A stretch of 64,000 nucleotides of DNA, taken from the NCBI GenBank assembly GCA_933207985.1, contig OW240918.1, positions 25,142,119 to 25,206,118 on the forward strand. Direction: 5' to 3'. Source of the DNA: Pelobates cultripes (taxonomy: Eukaryota > Chordata > Amphibia > Anura > Pelobatidae). The notes under the pieces were generated by a model. The model was not told the origin of the DNA and ran no database searches. It saw only the letters and a program-made list of their open reading frames with translations. This document shows positions 57,721 through 64,000 of this stretch, one piece after another. Position 1 is the stretch's first letter, and each line of letters starts with the position of its first letter. A program made the position numbers and the translations under genes.

Positions 57721-59195
57721 AATAAGACATGCCAATATTAGCACTGTTTTTACTGGGAGAATAATAAGGAAACATTAAAAGTTTTAAGAAATTAAAATAG
57801 TCAGATATCTTAAGGCCTATTTAATAAATAAAGAATTGAGACAAATTAATTAGGGAATTAAAATGTTTAGGCTAAAATATAATATAATTATATAATATAT
57901 ATATAATAGCTTGATAATTTTGACCTACAATTTTCAATTTACTTTTATCATTTGTAAAATTAACTTTGTTTTAAAAGTATAACATTTCATTTCTAAAAAT
58001 GTATATATTCTAAAAAAAAGTTTTTTTTATAAAAAAATTATACTTTTACCTAATATATCTTTTTCAGTTCTACTCAATTCAATTTCAAGTGCAGCACACA
58101 TGTAATTGTAGTGTCAGAAACATACCCCTGTGACAAACTAAGCCACGGGCAGATATAGATGCCAGAAGGGATACAATTATGGAATGTTGAAGGCACAGAG
58201 ATATTTTTAAACAGATAATGGAATGTGTGCTCCAGTATGTTCCAATGTACTCTCTTTCTGTTATAGAAAACCATATGTGCTGGGGAAAGATTCTAAGCAT
58301 CTAATTAAAGCCCAAGGAATAATGATTTTGAAGACCTGAAAATCAATTAACTTTGGTATAAAAATTGGACAGAGGTTTTAAATCTGTATCCCAAATAGAT
58401 ATTTTTTAGAAAGTAGTCTACATGTCACTACAGCCAGTTAACTAATAACAAAAATATAAATGTATTTATAACAACAATCAGATTTGGAAAATTGTATGTT
58501 TTTTCATGCGTCGATATCTTGATAGGCATGAACCCATTGGTGTACAAACCAAAGAAATTCTAGGTTGGACAGCTCAGAGTAATCCCAGCCCCATTTAGAG
58601 AGCACATACATTTTTTTTCAGTTTATTACTGGCAAAATGTTATATAATCCTTAGGGCGTTTATTAGGAGAGTGAGATAAACAACTCTTTTTACACATGCC
58701 TGGTCTTTCTTATTGTTCTTAAACAGTCCAAAATATGATCTTCAAATCTACACCAGATTTTTTTTTTTTTTGAGGAGGGGAGGGGGGGTGAGGAGGGATT
58801 AGTAGAAGCAACACTCTTAAGTGCAAGGTGGCACTTGAAATAACTTCTGCTGTGAGCTTAAACTCTCTCTAATCTCCCCTGAGCCCCTACCAAAGACTAG
58901 ACTACACTAAACTCACACTAACCATTACGTCTACACTTAATTTCAATAACAATAACCATTAATTTCTATACTACCCTAACACTTGCTCTACCATAAATAT
59001 TACCATATACACTATCCTAACGCTAACATCAATCCTAGCACTTATCCTAATACTAACCTAACATGAGCCCTTATGTAGATCCCTCGCCCTATGTTTCTAT
59101 GAAAACTGAAGTTTTAGTTTTTTTGCGTCCCACATAAATTTAAACCTTGTTTATTTGGCCCATGTTAGACTTTGAGTTTGACATGCTTGATATAG
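57721..59195. other. Intronic sequence; G-rich patch and CTAA-rich low complexity
   Basis: GAGGAGGGGAGGGGGGGTGA at 58772-58791 is G-rich. About 58860-59070 is a degenerate CTAAC/ACTAAC-rich stretch. An AT-rich block (57860-58050) shows nothing more. No gene. Confidence 0.5.
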
Positions 59196-59745
59196 ATAAT
59201 TGTGGCGAAACTGGCCTCGCCACGTGTCCTTGGAGGGGGCTGCTTGCCCGCCTCTTGCCTTTGGACTATGGACCAGACTTTATGTGAATGTGTTAACCCA
59301 GATAGCTATGCCATGGAGCCCATTCGTGTAGTTAAAGACTTCGGCTCCATGGCAATTGAACTGTGTGAATAGGATCTAAGCGCTATTCGGTAGTTTTGTG
59401 CGCTCAGATCCCAGCTATCTGGGGATATGTGACATGTCTGTGTTTTATGTATAAATGTAACAGTATGTATTTTTATGTCTTTTGTTGTCCTTTGTCTGCC
59501 ATGTGGCTAATGGAGTCTTGTGTCTGTCCTGGGAGATAATTGAATTACTTCTCACTTATCCCCAGGATAGAAGACTCTGAAACTGGTTTGGGCCAGAAAG
59601 CCATGCTTCATTTAGTCACAAAGGACTTTCCCTTAACTTTTGAACCCCTGGTCTGATTCGTGCCATTTTTTAATATGTTGTTCCCCTGAATGGATTGATT
59701 ATGAAAATGTATGTTTTATGTTTGTGACATGTATATTTTAGAAGT

Positions 59746-59753
59746 TATAAATA
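59746..59753 (+). promoter_or_regulatory. TATA-like box of the solo LTR
   Basis: TATAAATA lies about 180 bp upstream of the LTR's polyadenylation signal, as expected for the U3 promoter. Activity is not demonstrated. Confidence 0.5.
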
Positions 59754-59923
59754 TTGTGTAAAAACTGTATTCCTCTGCCGGTGATAATGAGATTACCCAT
59801 TGTGTTCAGTAATCATATCACAGCCAGAGGGGAGGATTTTGTGTGGGAGTGTCTGGGTGTATTGTACGGATTGATTGGTTGTTTTGTAACGCCCTGTGGG
59901 CTGTACTATGTTTGTGGATTGGG

Positions 59924-59929
59924 AATAAA
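59924..59929 (+). terminator. Polyadenylation signal of the solo LTR
   Basis: AATAAA in GGGAATAAAAGAGACTGTAT, the expected position for the R region. In the sense direction of KCNJ3 it is also a potential intronic polyadenylation site. Confidence 0.6.
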
Positions 59930-60226
59930 AGAGACTGTATGTGACAGTACAGGGAGTTCCTGTTTTAACCCTCAAAGTGAAGTGTCGTCTCATTATTGGG
60001 GAAGGATTTATTGTATGCTGTTCCAGTTTGACTGCTAGGAGAGTAAACCTATTCGTATGGTTCCTATTCAACTGTCTACAGCATTCATATGCTTGAGAGG
60101 ATTCATATGCTTCTCCGGTTCGGTGGTTGTGGTGTCTGCTGCAGTGCTTGGAGTCCTCAGGAAGCGCTAGGAGCATCCTTTAACGGAGGTACCCAGTCGG
60201 GGTGCCAGGCGATCCGTTACAATAAT

Positions 60227-62142
60227 CATGAACAACAGGCCAAGATTAGTTTTTGGACTGATTATTCTCCATCACACATTTGTCTTCCCCCTCTATACTC
60301 ACTATCTATACTCACTATCTCCACATGATTCATTTAAACTAGTTACCAACTTACACACGAGAATAAGAACAAAATCAGCTTTTTAAACATTCAAGAGTCT
60401 TTCTCAAGCTCTGTTCTACTGCATCCATAAAGCTCAACCAATCCAACCTATCCAGTCCGTTTATCTTCCACAGTATAGAAAATGAGATCACAACATAGAA
60501 ATTAGAGGAATTGTGTTATGTTATTTTTTTGGATATATTTACATATTTGCTTATGTTACTTCAGGGTTATAGAAACTAATAATCAAAATATAGCAGGTAT
60601 TAGAACATTGCTGTGTGTAATCATCAAGCAAACAAAAATGTTTGGGTATCCACCAAACACAACATGCTAAGCAGCTTTTGATGAGTCTTATATTTGCAAT
60701 TAAATAGTTTCAAAACATCTTGATAGCAATAGAAGATAATTATGTTCACAGATTGCTGCAAATTGAAGTCTTGCACCAAATCGCCATGGGATCAATTACA
60801 ATGACTGAAGTCTTTTAAAACACTAGCTAGGGAGTTATATACTGTACAAGTATATCCTGCCTCTAAAAATAGTCATTCATGTGAAAGTGGACAAAATTAT
60901 TGCGAAAAACGAAAGAAAAATAAGTATGCCATTTGGGATGGTTTGGAAATCCACCAAGCAATAGATCAAAGGGTCTATCACCTAAAGTCTGACTTTCCAA
61001 GTACTTTTTGAAGAAACATTATTTGAACAATTATTTTAAAAATATTGCAGATTTCATCTGCTCCTATATTCACGTCATTTAGAAATAGTTTTTCCATTTC
61101 CCAATGTTCTCAGCAGACTTTTTCATTGTATGTTTATTCAAGACATGACCTCAAGCACATCCAACCCTTAAAATCAAAGACTTCATTGATGAATCTAGCT
61201 TGGTTGAGCTTGTCAGCTTTCAAACTGTCTTAAAGACGATAATTAATTGCTAACTTGTGATAGTATAATTATTTATGGCTGTCAAGCACAAGCAGAGCTG
61301 AGCTAAGAAAGTCTCTGAGTTGAGTCAATTATAATAGTAGACTTCAGTGTAAGATTGATATTTATATTTCAGGAATACAACTTGACCTGTGGGTGGCTAG
61401 ACCACAAAGTTGTGTCCAATAACCATTCTGAAGGAAAGTGACTGCATTTATTTCTTGCTTTACTGAAATAGTTACTCAAGTTACAGAAACTGATTGTTTT
61501 AAACTAAGAACGACACGATCAATGAAAGTGTTGTATTTAGTATTTTATACCATCTGAGGTTTTATATGTGATATAGCTTGTTATTGTTGGTATAGAAATG
61601 AGTAAAGTACACAACTAATGCCTTACTAGCTATTGTACCTTATCTACGATTGTTGAAGTCTCTGTTCTTCCACAGTTTAAGAGACGATGGGTTCCCTGTT
61701 CTTTTTGTATCAATTTGTGTATGTCATCTCTCCGTATTCTGTGCAATAACCAATGTTCTATTTTAACTGCTAAATGTTTTCTTTTTTAAATTTTTGTAAA
61801 TAAGATGTGCAAAAATAAACACCGTAAACAACCTAAATATTTAATTCAAATAAAAAATGAATGAACCCTGCAATCTCAAATGAATGAAAACTGATGATGA
61901 CTTGATATTTAGGGAAAATACACACATAAACATCATATCACCACCAAAATGAACCTATAGTTAGATGATTAAACAGTTGATTGCACACAGAGGAGATAGG
62001 TTATATTGGTATCTAACATCGCCTCTATCCTTCCAATCAGCACAATAGGTTATTTTATGTAAAGACAAATAAATGGTATTAAAGGAATAATAAAAAAACT
62101 GACTTCTACACATATCTTCTTAGGTCATAGATATTGTTACAC
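60227..62142. other. Intronic sequence, nothing recognised
   Basis: A small TATACTCACTATC duplication near 60292-60318. Otherwise about 1.9 kb without recognisable features. It is the nearest long non-repeat stretch to the KCNJ3 exon. Confidence 0.45.
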
Positions 62143-62370
62143 TAAGTCTACTGTGCCAGTTGTATAAACATGCCCAACATATTATCTTAGTATAATATGT
62201 TATTACAGCAAAAATAAATGTGCATTCAAAAATAAGATTCATTTCTGGTATTTCATTATATTTACTATGCCAGTTACATAAACATGTGCAACCATATTAC
62301 CTTATTATAATACCATATTACAGCAAATGCAATGTGCACAGAAAAACAAGATTCATTTTTGGATCTAACC
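62143..62370. repeat. Tandem duplication, 114-bp period
   Basis: GTGCCAGTTGTATAAACATG (62153) and ATGCCAGTTACATAAACATG (62267) head two units that both continue with ATTATCTTAGTATAAT / ATTACCTTATTATAAT, TATTACAGCAAA, AATGTGCA and AAGATTCATTTCTGG / AAGATTCATTTTTGG. About 15-20% diverged. Confidence 0.85.
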
Positions 62371-62780
62371 GTGTGTAACTTCATATGAGGCTATTGATAT
62401 GTCACTACTGCAATATTGTAATCCATATTCAACTACATACTGTGAATTATATTTAACTAGCACGCATTGCCATTAGCTAAAATTGGAGTTCACAACAGGA
62501 GAAAAATGTAAAGGTCTTTCTGACGTGACCTTTTTTCTGGAAATAGGTAATTTCAAGTATAAACTCTTTGACACACATTAAAGCCATGCATATGAAAGGA
62601 CATGGGTGTGAGCAGATGGACATGAATAGAACATGGCATGAATTTAACACGTTGTATGTTTTATTGCTGAATACATATCAGGTTAGCAATTGTATTATAT
62701 AGAGACCCATAAATATATTCTTATAACATTTAGTAATGGTAATGCAACTGTATTGTTGATAATATAGGTTGATAGTTATA
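62371..62780. other. Intronic sequence, nothing recognised
   Basis: No recognisable features. Confidence 0.5.
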
Positions 62781-62848
62781 TAGGTAGATAGATAGATAGA
62801 TAGATAGATAGGTAGATAGGTAGGTAGATAGATAGATAGATAGGTAGG

Positions 62849-62919
<71 letters not shown>

Positions 62920-62920
62920 G

Positions 62921-62969
<49 letters not shown>

Positions 62970-62980
62970 CGATAGATAGG
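62781..62980. repeat. (GATA)n microsatellite
   Basis: About 200 bp of TAGATAGA/TAGG units. Two minus-strand frames (YLSIYLSI and similar) are artefacts of the repeat. It lies about 570 bp upstream of the KCNJ3 exon. Confidence 0.98.
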
Positions 62981-63016
62981 TTATCATATATTCCCATTCT
63001 AGTTTTGTAAACTTTT

Positions 63017-63070
63017 GCGGAGTACATTGTGCTATATAAATAACAATAATAATAATATTAATAATAATAA
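63017..63070 (+). mobile_element. Short non-LTR/SINE-type tail with (AAT)n
   Basis: GCGGAGTACATTGTGCTATA then AATAACAATAATAATAAT. The GCG-GTAC-TATATAAATAA-(AAT)n order matches the tail type at 26318-26458. Only the last 50 bp or so are recognisable. Confidence 0.5.
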
Positions 63071-63498
63071 ATTATTATATTTAATTTTAAAAAAAAAACT
63101 GTTATTTTCTGTTGCATAGTTGCCATTCTGTTTGATCAAGATTTTCACATATTTCCTTTTACTTGGTATAATGTTGATATCAAAATATGTCTTTGTAATC
63201 TAATAGGCTGTTAGCATCACAGGGTTTTAAAATTATGTATCTATGTCCACTCTGAGAATATTTTCAAGATTTATTATGGCTAGACGTACTATGGGTTGAT
63301 AAGATAAAAATTATTTTAATATGTTAAGAGTAATAATAAGTATGCATTCAGTACAAGTCAATCTGCAAGTACCAGTAAATATTTGTTGTCAAATCGAAGA
63401 ATAATATCATAACTATATATGGAAAACAAAACTTTGAATCACAGTGCATTAATATATTTTAATATATTTTAAAAGAACATCGTCATTAATTAAATTGA
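63071..63498. other. Intronic sequence immediately upstream of the exon
   Basis: AT-rich. A short direct repeat AATATATTTTAATATATTTT lies at 63451-63470. No further element was recognised. Confidence 0.5.
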
Positions 63499-63554
63499 CT
63501 GATTTTATGAAGTACTTATATATTATATTTTATATATATTTTCTCTAACTTTAG
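63499..63554 (+). promoter_or_regulatory. KCNJ3: 3' splice site (acceptor) of the last KCNJ3 coding exon
   Basis: A pyrimidine-rich run TTTTCTCTAACTTTAG ends at 63554 directly before the first codons matching GIRK1. Branch-point-like sequences are CTTAT with its A near 63518 (about 37 nt upstream) and CTGAT with its A near 63502 (about 53 nt upstream). The tract is interrupted by AT-rich sequence and is only moderately strong. The acceptor is set by where protein similarity begins; the branch points are inferences. Confidence 0.8.
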
Positions 63555-64000
63555 GAATGACTTGCCAAGCACGGACATCGTACACAGAAGATGAAGTGTT
63601 ATGGGGTCATCGTTTTTTTCCTGTGATATCCCTGGAAGAAGGATTCTTCAAAGTAGACTATTCACAGTTTCATGCAACATTTGAAGTTCCAACTGCACCT
63701 TATAGTGTTAAAGAGCAAGAAGAGATGCTTCTAATGTCTTCTCCTTTAATAGCACCAGCAGTAAGTAACAGCAAAGAGAAAACTCATTCAGTAGACTGTC
63801 TGGACAGTCTCGATGACATTAGTACAAAAATCCCTTCCAAACTGCAGAAAATGACTGGTCGAGAGGACCTGCCAAAAAAACTTCTCAGAATGAGTTCTAC
63901 AACGTCTGAGAAAGCATATAGCATGGGAGATTTGCCAATGAAACTTCAAAGAATTAGTTCAGTTCCTGGCAATTCAGAAGAGAAACTGGGGCTTAAAACC
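63555..64000 (+). CDS. KCNJ3: KCNJ3 (GIRK1/Kir3.1) last coding exon, 3' truncated by the window end
   Basis: This encodes the C-terminal cytoplasmic part of the G-protein-gated inward-rectifier K+ channel subunit GIRK1. The subunit forms heterotetramers with other GIRKs and carries the slow inhibitory current evoked by G-beta-gamma in heart and neurons. The exon starts with two bases of a split Gly codon (phase-1 intron), then 148 codons from [14 protein letters not shown] to the edge. [16 protein letters not shown] is the conserved Kir cytoplasmic beta-domain; its Leu in SLEEGFF corresponds, as I recall, to the G-beta-gamma-sensitive Leu333 of mammals. The distal tail unique to GIRK1 follows, with repeated units [17 protein letters not shown] and DLPMKLQRI. 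There is no stop or frameshift. By comparison with the 501-residue mammalian protein about 46 codons lie beyond the window. The stretch after LIAPA ([17 protein letters not shown]) differs most from mammals. Identity is near certain. Confidence 0.97.

Larger units (their letters stand above)
59196..60226 (+). mobile_element. Solo LTR of a retrotransposon, with 5-bp target duplication
   Basis: A 1,021-bp unit (59201-60221) begins TGTGGCGAAACTGG and ends GATCCGTTACA, with TG...CA and TGT/ACA ends. It is flanked by ATAAT on both sides (59196-59200 and 60222-60226). Inside are a TATAAATA box (about 59746) and AATAAA at 59924-59929, in the order expected for U3-R-U5 on the plus strand. No primer-binding site, gag or pol follows, so it is a solo LTR left by recombination between two LTRs. 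A 5-bp duplication fits Ty3/gypsy or Copia and does not exclude a retrovirus-like origin. Frames within it are chance. Confidence 0.9.
1..63554 (+). other. KCNJ3: Long intron of KCNJ3, upstream of the last coding exon (partial)
   Basis: The only recognisable host coding sequence starts at 63555 after an AG acceptor, and it begins with the last two bases of a split codon, so the preceding sequence is intronic. No sequence encoding the rest of the channel (pore, second transmembrane helix, proximal cytoplasmic domain) was seen, so the previous exon should lie left of the window. Mammalian KCNJ3 also has a very long intron before its last coding exon. The content is almost wholly transposon debris and simple repeats. 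An unrelated gene inside the intron was looked for and not found. Confidence 0.8.

Noticed and set aside
59754..60176. Frames of 94 (plus) and 127 (minus) codons inside the LTR
   Set aside because: The LTR has clear ends and a target duplication; LTRs do not normally encode protein and neither frame shows a motif.
62730..63027. Tyr/Leu/Ser repeat frames on the minus strand
   Set aside because: Direct translation of a (GATA)n microsatellite.
1..63554. An additional KCNJ3 exon, or another gene within the intron
   Set aside because: I looked for the pore, transmembrane and proximal cytoplasmic segments of a Kir channel and for other family motifs and saw none. All longer frames are explained by repeats or dead transposons, or show no motif.
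1..64000. A previously undescribed biological system (defence cassette, toxin pair, recombination system)
   Set aside because: The window is a vertebrate intron plus part of one exon. All enzymes recognised are transposon-encoded and inactivated, and no clustered unknown genes are present.

Overview
The window reads as vertebrate DNA, most likely from a frog. It is AT-rich, has almost no long open reading frames, and is full of degenerate transposons, fold-back elements and microsatellites. The one host coding feature is at the extreme right: positions 63555-64000 are the start of the last coding exon of KCNJ3 (GIRK1/Kir3.1), a G-protein-gated inward-rectifier potassium channel subunit, on the + strand. 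It follows a plausible 3' splice site and runs off the window. I found no other KCNJ3 exon, so positions 1-63554 are best read as one very long intron upstream of that exon. The frog assignment is an inference from the divergence of the protein and the style of the repeats.

The intron is a layered record of transposition. From left to right: an AT-centred dispersed repeat (60-530, with relatives at 16780-17290 and 36070-36430); two palindromic MITEs (2432-2558, 3269-3405); a fold-back sequence and a 36-bp minisatellite (4620-5955); TTAA-bounded elements (7539-8025, 25553-25881, 34627-34704); a fold-back repeat in two copies (10078-10404 and half of one at 23435-23633); CR1/L2-like LINE tails (14560-15050 and, inverted, 35617-36055); a dead IS630/Tc1/mariner-type transposase end (23803-24147); an element made of serial hairpins (29221-29700); a hAT-like element with another repeat nested in it (31348-31915); a broken restriction-like-endonuclease LINE of R4/Dong/Rex6 type (42436-44063); a 1.6-kb Tc1 element with clear ends but a ruined transposase (44197-45802); a second, more decayed Tc1-like element (about 49914-50814); a 1.5-kb non-autonomous hAT-like element with a perfect 8-bp target duplication (53311-54814); and a 1,021-bp solo LTR with a perfect 5-bp target duplication (59201-60221).

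No transposase or reverse transcriptase here looks functional. The lesions can be read in place: stops, frameshifts and changed catalytic residues. Nothing suggests a new gene system. The points most worth a second look are the nested insertions with intact target duplications, the two independent changes to the YMDD box of one LINE family, the orientation switch of the fold-back loop, the long near-perfect palindromes, and the serial-hairpin element. Stretches described as empty were read by eye only. Conserved non-coding elements could be hidden there, and only a cross-species alignment would show them.
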